Counted from the stretch's first letter, positions 8,255-16,350 are shown. The stretch is 39,490 bases of DNA from Seleniivibrio woodruffii (GCF_004339245.1 NZ_SMGG01000008.1:1-39490), one strand, 5' to 3'. Translations and numbers: made by a program. The notes: a model not told the origin generated them from the sequence alone.

Positions 8255-9876
8255 GGATGTACCTCGATGATATTTTTAACCGCCAGAGGATCGGCATTGA
8301 CCTTGATCTTTGCCGAAGCCACCCTGCCTCTGCCGAAACTGCTTTTGCAGAAAAGTCCGGCGGGTGTGTTCAGTCCGTCCGTGCGGGTTGTTTCCAGTGT
8401 TATTGTTTCAGGGGTCGCCGCCAGTGTGTGCGCCAGCCTGAGAGCTGTTACGCAGTCGAGCACAGCGGGAGCGTCTACGGTGAGTGTCTCTCTGCCGCCT
8501 TTGAAGAAAACTGTCACTGAGCTGTCGGTGACGGCACGGACGTATCTTTTCACTTCCGCCGTCTCCGAAAGGGTGTAAAGGTCGTAAACAGCTGTGTAGG
8601 CTGCCTCCCTCCATCCGTTCAGTCCTTCGGCTGATACTTTTTTGCCGTCGGCCGTCATCCCTTCGGTCAGCACTTTCACTGCGGGAAGCGACAGAACCCC
8701 TTTGCCGTTTTGGAAAAGGACGTTTTCCGTAACAGTCTCCGTAATTCCACCTGCCGTTTTCGCAAGCCCTGCGGAATCCGATAGCAGGCGGGAGCTTCCG
8801 CCGTGGTACAGACGTATTTTCACATCTGTGTTCAGCCCCGCTTCTGCGGGTGCTTCTATGTGAACGTGATTTGAGGTGTCGCCTCTGTAATTAACTGTTA
8901 CAGCTCTGTATTTTTGTTCATGCTTTTTGAATGTGCGTGCGAACACCCCTTCGGGTCTTATGCCGTGTGTTGTGCCGCCGCCCGTTACGGCTATGTAGCC
9001 GTTCGGCAGAAGTCGGGCTGAAAGCCCTGCGCTGTCGGCCAGATACGATGCCAGCGACCAGTGGGTGAAGGTTCCTTTGATGCGGGCGGTGAAATCCTCT
9101 GCCGCCCAGACTATCTTTCCGGAAAGGAGCATGACCGCTTCGGACGCTTTCATGGCGTCTATGTCGGCGGTGAAACTCCCTTCAGGTTCCGGCATTATGC
9201 CGCTCATAACAGTTTTTCCTCCCCCTTCAGAACAGGTAATGATATCGAAGCTATAGAAATCGCCGTTCAGATCTATGCTGACAAGGCGGGGACAGGAGAT
9301 TTTTGCCTCAGCTTTCAGCGTCGGAATGCCGTTCAGGGATATTTCAAGGGATATGAGGTCTTTAGTACGGTCTTTGCCGTCACATATGAATGTTACGGAA
9401 TCGTCAGCCGCCGATGAGGTCACAGGCGGACGGACAATGCTTACTTTTCCGCTCTGGGAGGTTTTGAGGAGGGGATTATTTATGCGGGTAAGTCCTTTAA
9501 GACCGTAGTCCCCTATTGTGCTGAGGATGTCGCATCCGCCACTGATTCCCGCTCCTGTGACAGCGGGCAGGATAAAAAATCCGTTTTCACTCAGGCTGTT
9601 GGCGATCGTCAGACCTGCGGTGTCGCTGTCCATCGCCGAGAGGGTGTTTTTCAGCACGCATTCCCCGCCAACGGGCAGAGCAAAATCCGCCGTCAGAACA
9701 GAGGCTGAATCCTGACCCAGTGAAGACAGTATGGCGGTTGAGCCGCCGGCCGAATTTGAAGTCATCAGCAAATCTCCTCCGTAAAATATGAATGGAGCCT
9801 TAAGGCCGACCATTCCGCTGTGTGCGGCTTCTGCGGCGAAGCCTGCGCCTGTGTATTCTCCTGCGCACGTTTCCAT
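8251..9876 (-). CDS. Putative tail hub/baseplate-like structural protein
   Basis: A 541-residue protein. The open frame extends to 9915, but the ATG at 9876 follows the upstream gene's stop by one base (TGA-C-ATG), so I use it. The central part (about residues 165-330) has the pattern ISLEISLNGIPTLKAEAKI, then IVWAAEDFTARIKGTFTHW and LLPNGYIAVTGG. This recalls hub or late-control type tail proteins in its alternating strands and a small helical insert. The C-terminal 200 residues are rich in Thr and Val. It is the largest protein between capsid and fibre. A hub assignment is inference from size, position and fold impression; no catalytic motif is seen. Confidence 0.55.
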   Translation of the reverse strand: METCAGEYTGAGFAAEAAHSGMVGLKAPFIFYGGDLLMTSNSAGGSTAILSSLGQDSASVLTADFALPVGGECVLKNTLSAMDSDTAGLTIANSLSENGFFILPAVTGAGISGGCDILSTIGDYGLKGLTRINNPLLKTSQSGKVSIVRPPVTSSAADDSVTFICDGKDRTKDLISLEISLNGIPTLKAEAKISCPRLVSIDLNGDFYSFDIITCSEGGGKTVMSGIMPEPEGSFTADIDAMKASEAVMLLSGKIVWAAEDFTARIKGTFTHWSLASYLADSAGLSARLLPNGYIAVTGGGTTHGIRPEGVFARTFKKHEQKYRAVTVNYRGDTSNHVHIEAPAEAGLNTDVKIRLYHGGSSRLLSDSAGLAKTAGGITETVTENVLFQNGKGVLSLPAVKVLTEGMTADGKKVSAEGLNGWREAAYTAVYDLYTLSETAEVKRYVRAVTDSSVTVFFKGGRETLTVDAPAVLDCVTALRLAHTLAATPETITLETTRTDGLNTPAGLFCKSSFGRGRVASAKIKVNADPLAVKNIIEVHP

Positions 9877-9877
9877 G

Positions 9878-11053
9878 TCAGCCCGCCCTGAACCATTTTG
9901 TCCCGCTGCATGCAAACGAGGCGTAGTCCCCTTCGGCGTTCAGAAAATATTCGCCGCCGCTCAGTCCGCCCACCATAACTGGGTTTGGTGTGCTGTCGGT
10001 GCGTATGACGGTGACCTTCTGCCCTGCCGTCTGGGAAGCTGAACCAAGGGAGACGTATGCGTATCCGTTTGAAGTGTCTGCGAAAACGAGGGATACTTCT
10101 TTGGACAGCTGAACAAAACCTGTGGCTGTGATGTGCAGGTTTGCAGAGCCGGAAGAGCCGCCGCCGGAGGCAGAGAGAACCTCCACTCCGCCGGAGCCGT
10201 TCAGCATCAGCCATGCGCATTCCCCTTTTTTTGAAAGTTCCGATACCACAGAACCCGTGGACTGGTGATAAAGGGTTATTTTGTTCGCCGAACTGTCGGA
10301 TTTCAGCACCGGAAACGGTACGTTTCGCATTGCTGGATTGTCGGCTATGTACAGGCTGAGAGGATACTGCGATGCATCCGCATACACGACGGTTCCGCAT
10401 GCGTTCAGCTGTCCGCTGGTGCTGATCTGCTGAAAGGATCGGGGGGAGAACGCTTCCGTTCCGGTTATCTGCCATATGCCGTTTATGACCGATATTCGCA
10501 GGGTGCATCCTGCGCCGACTATCACCTGCGTCTGCCCGTCGAACCCTATGACATCATTTTCGGCAGTGCTCAGAACTGCAAACTGAGTCATGCCCCTTCC
10601 GCAGTTCATGATGGTCAGCATATTTCCGCTGAAGAGTGCGGCCTCCGGCAGAGTGAAGGTCTTTACGGATTCATTCTCAGCATATGAGAGCAGAACAAAA
10701 CTGTCGGAAGGCTCAATGGCCCCGCTTTGGGTCAGAGTGCGGGCGGCTATGAAGGCCGAAATGGAGTTCAGAGTATCCGCCGTAACAACGTTTGCGATGA
10801 GGCTTCCAGTGTTCCAGTCTGCCGCTTCTGTGCCCTCAAGCCCTCGCTGAATGGTCATACCTGCTTCGGTTCTGGTCACGAGGACAATTTCTCTGCCGTC
10901 ATCCTCCGAAGGAGCCGCAAATCCTTTGTTCCAGATAACCGCCGTGAAGTTCCCGTAAGGAAACCTTTCCGGATGCTCAACTGAAAGCTCCGTTGCGTCT
11001 GCGGGAAGATACTCCGAAAGTGATGATCTTGCGAAGTTTGCGAACCTGTTCAT
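9878..11053 (-). CDS. Putative tail-fibre-like / neck structural protein
   Basis: A 391-residue protein. Residues about 1-95 contain a pattern I associate with phage tail proteins: ...REIVLVTRTEAGMTIQRGLE, then GTEAADWNTGSLIANVVTAD. The RG.EGT..A.W..G motif recurs in fibre-like and neck-like proteins. Residues about 95-300 are beta-repeat-like, followed by a Gly/Ser linker (SASGGGSSGS) and a C-terminal beta domain. The ATG overlaps the TGA of the upstream gene. The ORF is intact. The motif supports a tail-associated role, but the exact position in the particle is unknown. Confidence 0.65.
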   Translation of the reverse strand: MNRFANFARSSLSEYLPADATELSVEHPERFPYGNFTAVIWNKGFAAPSEDDGREIVLVTRTEAGMTIQRGLEGTEAADWNTGSLIANVVTADTLNSISAFIAARTLTQSGAIEPSDSFVLLSYAENESVKTFTLPEAALFSGNMLTIMNCGRGMTQFAVLSTAENDVIGFDGQTQVIVGAGCTLRISVINGIWQITGTEAFSPRSFQQISTSGQLNACGTVVYADASQYPLSLYIADNPAMRNVPFPVLKSDSSANKITLYHQSTGSVVSELSKKGECAWLMLNGSGGVEVLSASGGGSSGSANLHITATGFVQLSKEVSLVFADTSNGYAYVSLGSASQTAGQKVTVIRTDSTPNPVMVGGLSGGEYFLNAEGDYASFACSGTKWFRAG

Positions 11054-12003
11054 CAGTCTATCTGCCAGTCCAGAGTTATCCTGTTATCAGGTTCATGGGG
11101 ACAGCCTGCGGGCACGACCTCTTTCAGCCAGAAACCCTTTGCCGAAGGGAGAGTGACCAGCGTAACGCTGTTGCCCGCTTCAAATGCCCCCGACCAGCAT
11201 GCGGAGGGGATTGTGAAATAGGGCTTTCCTGTTTTGGGGTTAACGGGTGAATACTGGGCGGTTATCTGGCCGGAGGGGAGGTTTCCGGCATAAAAGCCCG
11301 ATGCGGTGAAAGCGAATGCGGATGTGAAGGTCAGCGAGAAGGTGTCGAATTCCGTTCCGCCGTTTGACAGCACCACCTTTGTCCGGTCAAATCCGCCTGT
11401 GAGACTGCTTATCTCCGCACTTTCAAGCTCTGGGGCGAGATCGCCCAGTTCCAGCATTACCCCGACGTATGTATCTTCGGAATCGAAAGAGTGGGGGAGC
11501 TGACCTTCGAGGGTGACGGCCGCCGTGTTCACGTTTTTTGTAACAGATGCAACCCTTGCATTGCAGGATTTTTCGTCATCCTGAATGAGAAGCAGTGCCC
11601 CTTCGGGGATGCTGTAGTCCGAGGATTTGAACAGCACAGAAACGGAGGTGTCGCCTGCGGATGCGCTGAGGCTCAGTCTTCCGCATCCCGTCCACTGGGA
11701 GGGAACATCCGCCTGTGTGTCTTCATGGTCTGCAGGAGCAATGTAGAACCTGTCCTGACCGCTGCCGGGCATCCCTATGCCAACGCATGCGCCGTATGCA
11801 GTTTCGCCGTTTGAGTTTTTGTTCAGAATGTATGCCTTGCGGTATCTGGTGATGCCTGATTCCCGCTCAGATGAGGTCACTCTGGGGAAGAGATTGAACT
11901 TAACCCCCGAAACCACAGTGGAGGCAAGGTCACACCTGCCGCCGTTTGAATCCGTGTCGTTTATGCTTACGCTTCTGATGATGCTTATATCCGTCTGATT
12001 CAT
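11053..12003 (-). CDS. Putative phage structural protein, unknown family
   Basis: A 316-residue protein with no domain that I can name. It contains DRFYIAPADHEDTQADVPSQ and a segment rich in small strands (LSLSASAGDTSVSVLF), then GALLLIQDDEKSCNARV. The latter resembles a module common in phage structural proteins that describes an attachment or flange. The C-terminal half has FTASGFYAGNLPSGQITAQY and ends in a Pro/Trp-rich strand. It starts 2 bases after the previous gene ends and its stop overlaps the next start. A virion role is inferred from the operon. Confidence 0.58.
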   Translation of the reverse strand: MNQTDISIIRSVSINDTDSNGGRCDLASTVVSGVKFNLFPRVTSSERESGITRYRKAYILNKNSNGETAYGACVGIGMPGSGQDRFYIAPADHEDTQADVPSQWTGCGRLSLSASAGDTSVSVLFKSSDYSIPEGALLLIQDDEKSCNARVASVTKNVNTAAVTLEGQLPHSFDSEDTYVGVMLELGDLAPELESAEISSLTGGFDRTKVVLSNGGTEFDTFSLTFTSAFAFTASGFYAGNLPSGQITAQYSPVNPKTGKPYFTIPSACWSGAFEAGNSVTLVTLPSAKGFWLKEVVPAGCPHEPDNRITLDWQID

Positions 12004-12005
12004 CC

Positions 12006-12374
12006 TTAAACCTCCAAAAGCCTTATTGTTCCGTAATAGCTGTCGTCGCCCGCCTGTGTCTGCTTTGCCCTGACGGGTTTCAGCTCAATGGCTGAACTGT
12101 CGGATGCAAAACGCACCGAAAACTCTCTGCCGTTTATCTCCGCATGCACTGCGGATCTGTCCGCCGCTATGCGGCAGAGGGCTATAACATCGTCACGCTT
12201 CATGCCGCTCTCTGTGGCGGGAATGTATATTTCCAGATTTCTGTTCTCCGATCCGTAATAAACCCTGTCTGTGCCCGCAAGGTCGGTCTCAACGGCCGCC
12301 ATAGGCTGTCCGTATGCTGTTTCGTTTGCCCAGACCGCCGTTTCGGGCAGTGTTATTCCTGCTATTGTCATCAT
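12006..12374 (-). CDS. Small putative tail-completion/minor tail protein
   Basis: A 122-residue protein. I prefer the ATG at 12374, because AGGTG lies 6 bases before it and the upstream gene's TGA just precedes it; a GTG at 12383 is also in frame. The sequence has a compact alpha/beta look: ITLPETAVWANETAYG, then EIYIPATESGMKRDDVIAL and EFSVRF near the C-terminus. Small proteins of this size following head-tail connectors are often tail terminators or distal tail proteins. No family is recognised with certainty. Confidence 0.55.
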   Translation of the reverse strand: MMTIAGITLPETAVWANETAYGQPMAAVETDLAGTDRVYYGSENRNLEIYIPATESGMKRDDVIALCRIAADRSAVHAEINGREFSVRFASDSSAIELKPVRAKQTQAGDDSYYGTIRLLEV

Positions 12375-12376
12375 GT

Positions 12377-12730
12377 TCAGCACCTGTATCCGGCTTCGAT
12401 GACAAAGGTCATCGTTCTGGTGTCTGTTGTGTGTATTGAGCTTGAAACCGACACCGCCGGAGTGTTTGTTATGGCCTCCACAGCGGTGTGGAGGGGTGAC
12501 GTGTCGGCACTGCCCACCGAGAGCAGACGGACGTAAATCTTCAGCCGATGCTCTGTGACCTGCACACCGCCGTCGGACAGTGTTTCAAACCCCGCATAGG
12601 CGACCGCCGCCAGCGGCTCCTTTCCGGTCATAACCTCCGTACTGCCGTCTTTCAGCAGAACACGGGTGAATACCCCGCATCCGGAGAGCACCTCAACTGT
12701 GTCAACGATGAGCTGTGCCGCCGTTCTCAT
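12377..12730 (-). CDS. Small putative head-tail joining / tail terminator protein
   Basis: A 117-residue protein starting MRTAAQLIVDTVEVLSG. The start at 12730 overlaps the upstream stop as ATGA, and the longer open frame above it is antisense noise. An N-terminal helix is followed by strands (VFTRVLLKDGSTEVMTG), a helix (PLAAVAYAG) and EHRLKIYVRLLSVGSAD. The helix-strand layout and the position after the connector candidate resemble tail terminator proteins (lambda gpU / HK97 gp10 style). That assignment is structural analogy only. Confidence 0.55.
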   Translation of the reverse strand: MRTAAQLIVDTVEVLSGCGVFTRVLLKDGSTEVMTGKEPLAAVAYAGFETLSDGGVQVTEHRLKIYVRLLSVGSADTSPLHTAVEAITNTPAVSVSSSIHTTDTRTMTFVIEAGYRC

Positions 12731-13092
12731 CTGTAGCCCTGCCAGTCGGTTCTGCCCGCCGCAGTGTAGCCTGCGGATTTTGAAGCAAGGATGCCCTCCG
12801 CAACGGGCGCAAGGGGTGACAGAATCTGCGCCGCCTGGGATTTGTACTGTTCGGCGGTGGTCCATTCCGCCGCATAGATGTAAAGTTCTGCCAGTGCACG
12901 TTTCTTCACCGCAAGACGAAGGACGGAATCCGCCTCGTCATACTCGATGCCGTAGCTCTCAGCCACCGCCTGAACATAGATACGGGCGTTCTCCAGAGCC
13001 TCTTCCGCCACCGAATCGTCACCCTGACATATGGCCAGATACTCCTCTTCCCGCATAAGCTCCTGAATCTCTTCTATGTCGATCGTTTCCAT
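12727..13092 (-). CDS. Putative head-tail connector protein
   Basis: A 121-residue, mostly helical acidic protein (METIDIEEIQELMREEEY..., then ALENARIYVQAVAESYG and LRLAVKKRALAELYIYAAEW). HK97 gp6-like head-tail connectors have the same character: an N-terminal acidic helix, A.....I....G, and a long helix before a disordered end. The ATG at 13092 is preceded by AGGTG, and a GTG nine bases upstream is less likely. It is the first gene after the intrinsic terminator that follows the capsid gene, the expected connector position in lambda-type head modules. Confidence 0.65.
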   Translation of the reverse strand: METIDIEEIQELMREEEYLAICQGDDSVAEEALENARIYVQAVAESYGIEYDEADSVLRLAVKKRALAELYIYAAEWTTAEQYKSQAAQILSPLAPVAEGILASKSAGYTAAGRTDWQGYR

Positions 13093-13104
13093 AGTGTTCA
13101 CCTG

Positions 13105-13141
13105 AAAAAAGGCGGGGGGATGCCCCGCCCTGTATTTTTTT
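13105..13141 (-). terminator. Intrinsic terminator behind the major capsid gene
   Basis: A perfect 7-bp GC stem (GGCGGGG at 13111-13117 paired with CCCCGCC at 13123-13129) has a 5-base loop. It is followed in the minus-strand direction by six T residues (13110-13105) and preceded by an A run. It lies directly behind the capsid stop codon and before the connector gene. Phages often place a leaky terminator here so that capsid transcripts outnumber those of downstream genes. Confidence 0.85.
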
Positions 13142-14123
13142 AGAGCACTGTTGCCCAGCAGATCCCTTTTGTGAAAGGAACGGGGAGGGGTTTGCTCTCG
13201 GCGATGATCTCAATGCTGGATGAGCGGGGGTCACGCACCTGCTTAACGAAGAAGGGCATGGCGGTGAGGTTGCTGTCCAGATCGTCGATCACTGAGTAAA
13301 CAAGCTCAAAGGGAGCGTCGGCGGCGAAGGCCATCAGCTTCTGACTGTCGACGACCTTAACCTGCGAACCCGTGGCAAGGTCTGTGTATGAGCTGTTCAT
13401 AAGTTCAACACGGAACCCTGCGATGTTGATGGTCTTGGCGTCGATCATAGCCGTGAATGATGTGTTGCCTGTGTCCTGAACTATTTTTGCCAGAGCCATG
13501 AAGGCCGACTGTCCCGCCCAGAAGCGTATATCGGAGCCGTAGTGGCTGCTGTTCTGAATCTGCGCCTCCATGCCGATGAGGTCGGCGAGGATGTCGTCAA
13601 GGCTGATTGATGATTCGTTCCAGACCTCTTCGGGGGTATGGGAAAGGGTTGAGCCGAAGTCCACGCCGTAGGTTGCGAACCCGCCGTCCATAGCCATGGG
13701 ATAGGCGATGCTTCCTTTAAGCGACTGTGCGGCCATGGCCTCGGTGGACGCTCTCACGATTCTGCGCAGACGGTCTATCTTGTTGTTCACAAGGAGCTGA
13801 ATGCCTGATTCGTCAAGGAGCTTGAGGTTGTTGACATCGACGCCGTTCAGTCTCTCCGAGGGACGGAAGGGCTGGGGTTCGATGTGGGTTATGCTTCCGT
13901 TCTCCTCATACACGGGAACGGGGTCGCCGCCCCTTCTGGTGACAGCTATGTTTGAAACGGGCTGCTGAAGGTCTGCCACAGATACCGTGGGCAGGGGGTG
14001 GCTGCGCCTTTTTGCTTCGGGGTAAACGCTGTCCAGCACGGGTGATTTCAGCTCCGGCATGGACGAAAGGGTGCGTACTATCGCATCTGATGTAAAATAT
14101 TTACCGAGATCAAACTGTATCAT
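13140..14123 (-). CDS. Major capsid protein, lambda gpE family
   Basis: A 327-residue capsid protein, close to the lambda gpE length (341). Features of the gpE family: an N-terminal region with PKxKRRS-like residues (YPEAKRRSHPLP), a VSVADLQQPVSNIAVTRRGGDP segment, EPQPFRPSERLNGVDVNNL, then the spine helix and a central A-domain. The C-terminal part has VVDSQKLMAFA and FVKQVRDPRSSSIEI. The ATG at 14123 has AAGGAG upstream. The order decoration then capsid matches lambda D-E. No truncation is visible and all conserved blocks are intact, so it should be able to fold. Confidence 0.9.
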   Translation of the reverse strand: MIQFDLGKYFTSDAIVRTLSSMPELKSPVLDSVYPEAKRRSHPLPTVSVADLQQPVSNIAVTRRGGDPVPVYEENGSITHIEPQPFRPSERLNGVDVNNLKLLDESGIQLLVNNKIDRLRRIVRASTEAMAAQSLKGSIAYPMAMDGGFATYGVDFGSTLSHTPEEVWNESSISLDDILADLIGMEAQIQNSSHYGSDIRFWAGQSAFMALAKIVQDTGNTSFTAMIDAKTINIAGFRVELMNSSYTDLATGSQVKVVDSQKLMAFAADAPFELVYSVIDDLDSNLTAMPFFVKQVRDPRSSSIEIIAESKPLPVPFTKGICWATVL

Positions 14124-14135
14124 TTTTAAAACTCC

Positions 14136-14498
14136 TTAGTAGACCCAGACAGGGGTGTTCGCCTCAAGGGCGGCTATGTCTGCGGAAGATGCTTCCGTGC
14201 CTTTAACGGTGAGGCTCTTTTTCATAACAGTTCCGTGGACGGCAACGCTTCCTGCGGTGTCCTTTGCCGTGTCGATGTCCTGAATGCAAACGCCCACAGG
14301 GGTCTTTTTGCTGTCAGATGCTGCGGGGTCAAAGCTGACCGCTTTGCCTGCCGTGCTCAGGGCGATTATTTCGCCCGCTCTGATGATTCCCGCACCGGAT
14401 GCAAACTCCATCGTGCGGATGACGGCGGGGTGTCTGCCGTCTGTGACTGTTTTTCCGGTGATGGTCTGTGTGCCCACCACTCCGTTGACTGTTGCCAT
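14136..14498 (-). CDS. Head decoration protein, lambda gpD-like
   Basis: A 120-residue protein that matches head decoration proteins in size (lambda gpD is 110). It has an N-terminal extension with a GRHPAVIRTMEFASG block, then IIRAGEIIALSTAGKAVSFD, and a hydrophobic GTVMKKSLTV strand near the C-terminus. Such proteins trimerise on the expanded capsid and stabilise it after DNA filling. The ATG at 14498 has GGAGG seven bases upstream. It lies between the scaffold/protease and the capsid gene, as in lambda-type head clusters. Confidence 0.82.
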   Translation of the reverse strand: MATVNGVVGTQTITGKTVTDGRHPAVIRTMEFASGAGIIRAGEIIALSTAGKAVSFDPAASDSKKTPVGVCIQDIDTAKDTAGSVAVHGTVMKKSLTVKGTEASSADIAALEANTPVWVY

Positions 14499-14510
14499 TG
14501 ATTTCCTCCT

Positions 14511-15197
14511 TTAAATTTTTGAGAAGATAGATGCCGCAGGGGCTTTTGATGTGCTGAGGGCGTGTGCGCCCTGTGCGACGGGGTTTTTTACCCTGCCGAA
14601 GATGTCCGCAAGGGTGTCGGCCGCATTAAGAGCGGGATGCTCCCTCTCCAGACTGTCGGCAAATGCCATGAGCGAGCCGTATGCGGCGGCGGGAAGTTTT
14701 CCTGCGGCGGCGTCCTTCAGCTTTGTCAGCTTCGCATCGAGGTTTTTCGCCTTCAGACGTGAAAACTCCGACAGTTCGCTGTCGGACAGCACAAATCCGC
14801 AGTTAAGGGGTGAGAAGGTGACGATCTTCGACCTGTCGCCCATGCTGATGAGCTTCAGGTTTTTGATCATGGGGGGCACAGCGCCCAGAAACGCAACATG
14901 GTGAAGATAGAGCGAGTCCTCTTCGTTGCGTGCGGCACCAATGCTCCAGTTTTTGAATCTGCCCTCTGAAAAGGCCTCGGCCAGTTCCGCTCCAAGCTCT
15001 ATTTCGCCCAGAAGCACGGAGCCGTCCGCAGACACCTCGACGGACGTTACCCAGCCGTATGCGGGCATGCTGTCGTCCGACTCGTGCCCGATGGTCACGG
15101 GAACCTGCGGCGCAAAATTCCCGGCCATGCTGAGGATATCTTCGGGGGTTATTACCACTCCGTTGTGATTCCCTGCTCTGGCAAGTTCCAGTTTCAT
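14511..15197 (-). CDS. Putative prohead protease fused to scaffold
   Basis: A 228-residue protein, first gene of the structural block. Residues about 10-120 show the layout of prohead proteases: a candidate catalytic His38 in TIGHE, a strand pair, a candidate catalytic Ser85 in NWSIGA, then LHHVAFLGAVPPMIKNL. The LGA.PP motif is typical of the phage protease/scaffold group. Residues 130-228 are helical, Ala/Lys-rich and charged, as expected of a scaffold. It precedes decoration and capsid genes like lambda C/Nu3. The start at 15197 has GGAGG. The catalytic residues are inferred from pattern. Confidence 0.7.
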   Translation of the reverse strand: MKLELARAGNHNGVVITPEDILSMAGNFAPQVPVTIGHESDDSMPAYGWVTSVEVSADGSVLLGEIELGAELAEAFSEGRFKNWSIGAARNEEDSLYLHHVAFLGAVPPMIKNLKLISMGDRSKIVTFSPLNCGFVLSDSELSEFSRLKAKNLDAKLTKLKDAAAGKLPAAAYGSLMAFADSLEREHPALNAADTLADIFGRVKNPVAQGAHALSTSKAPAASIFSKI

Positions 15198-15287
15198 ATT
15201 TCCGCCTCCTATTGTTTTCGGATTGGGGAAATATACAGAAAAAATATTTGCAATATGTTTAAGAAGGCTTAAGAAACAGATATTATT

Positions 15288-15315
15288 TGTATAAAATCTC
15301 TTTCAATATATTCAA
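15288..15315 (-). promoter_or_regulatory. Candidate sigma-70 promoter for the phage structural operon
   Basis: On the minus strand TTGAAT (15315-15310) and TATACA (15293-15288) are separated by 16 bases in an AT-rich gap upstream of the scaffold/protease gene. It would give a leader of about 85 bases. The spacing is one short of ideal and the region is AT-rich, so chance matches are likely. It matters because it would let the block be transcribed on its own despite lacking upstream packaging genes. Confidence 0.4.
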
Positions 15316-15356
15316 ATAGAGTATATGCTTTAGAAAAAATGACGGGGGATGTCCCT

Positions 15357-16316
15357 ATGCTTAAAAGAGCTTTGATTGTCTGCTCCTGTTTCTCGCTCAT
15401 GGCCTGCGCCGGGCAGAATGCGGCCGTGTATTACGATGCGGCGGCGGTGTCCGCAAAACAGCCCGGAATAGAGACCGCTCTGAGAACCTATGACAGCACG
15501 GTTAAAAAGAGCGTCCACTCCCAGCACTATTACGGAGCGAGGGGAGATATCTTCTTTGCATATAAAGACTACGGCTCGGCAGTGAACGAATATACCAAGG
15601 CGCTCAGAAATGCAGATTCCGCCGAGCTGCATATGAAAAGAGCACAGGCCTATATGAAGCTGGGGTTCTACCCAGATGCGGCCTACGACTTCGGGATGGC
15701 GGCGGAGAGCGGCGGCGAACTGAAATACAGAGCCTATGCCGGACGGGCGAAGGCGTATATTGAGCTTGGGAAATATGCGGAAGCACTTAAAGATATAGAC
15801 AGGGCGAAGTCCGGAGCTGATACCTCCGCAGAACTTGAAAAAGCCATGGCTGAGATTTTCTTTAAGACAGCCGACTATGCAAAGGCGAAAGAACACGTTC
15901 AGCGTGCGCTTGCTTCAGATCCGGACAAGGGGGAGCTTTATTTTCTCAGAGGCAGAATATTCTATAAGACCAAGGATGCAAATCAGGCTCTGAGCGACTA
16001 TGAGAGAGCCGTTGCCATGCAACCTGAAAATACTGCGGCAAAGTATGAACTGGCCAGAGTGCTTTCCACCTGTCCCGTTTCAATGTACAGGGACGGACAG
16101 AGGGCGGTCAGAATTTCTCAGGAACTTTTCAGTACTGATCCGTCTGCCGACAACGCAATGATACTTGCGGCCTCCTATGCTGAAACGGGTGATTTCGACA
16201 AAGCATCCGACATTCTTAAAAATGCGGCTGATAAGGAAAAGGATCTTGTTAAGCAGGACGATATGCGGGTCTATCTTAAAGCATATCAGGAGAAAAGAAC
16301 CATAAATACCTGGTAG
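15357..16316 (+). CDS. TPR-repeat lipoprotein
   Basis: A 319-residue predicted lipoprotein. The signal peptide is MLKRALIVCSCFSLMAC with lipobox LMAC and acylated Cys17. The ATG at 15357 is chosen because GGGGGA precedes it, while the ATG at 15339 has no ribosome site. About seven tetratricopeptide repeats follow (for example GDIFFAYKDYGSAVNEYTKA, then LYFLRGRIFYKTKDANQAL). These form a superhelical scaffold for protein partners. It is a single gene between the structural block and the subtilase operon, read in the opposite direction from both. Similar lipoproteins include PilF/PilW-like and BamD-like assembly factors, but no specific identity is supported. Confidence 0.88.
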   Translation: MLKRALIVCSCFSLMACAGQNAAVYYDAAAVSAKQPGIETALRTYDSTVKKSVHSQHYYGARGDIFFAYKDYGSAVNEYTKALRNADSAELHMKRAQAYMKLGFYPDAAYDFGMAAESGGELKYRAYAGRAKAYIELGKYAEALKDIDRAKSGADTSAELEKAMAEIFFKTADYAKAKEHVQRALASDPDKGELYFLRGRIFYKTKDANQALSDYERAVAMQPENTAAKYELARVLSTCPVSMYRDGQRAVRISQELFSTDPSADNAMILAASYAETGDFDKASDILKNAADKEKDLVKQDDMRVYLKAYQEKRTINTW

Positions 16317-16328
16317 AAAATTGTTACG

Positions 16329-16350
16329 GGCGCACCGTAAAAAGTGCGCC
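16329..16350 (+). terminator. Stem-loop after the TPR lipoprotein gene
   Basis: A perfect 7-bp stem (GGCGCAC with GTGCGCC) and an 8-base A-rich loop start 13 bases after the lipoprotein stop. No T run follows, so it may stop RNA polymerase only weakly or instead protect the 3' end of the mRNA. Confidence 0.45.

Noticed and set aside
9765-10508. A 247-codon open frame on the minus strand
   Set aside because: It overlaps two better-supported genes in another frame, has an Arg/His/Pro-biased composition typical of a shadow frame, and no ribosome site.
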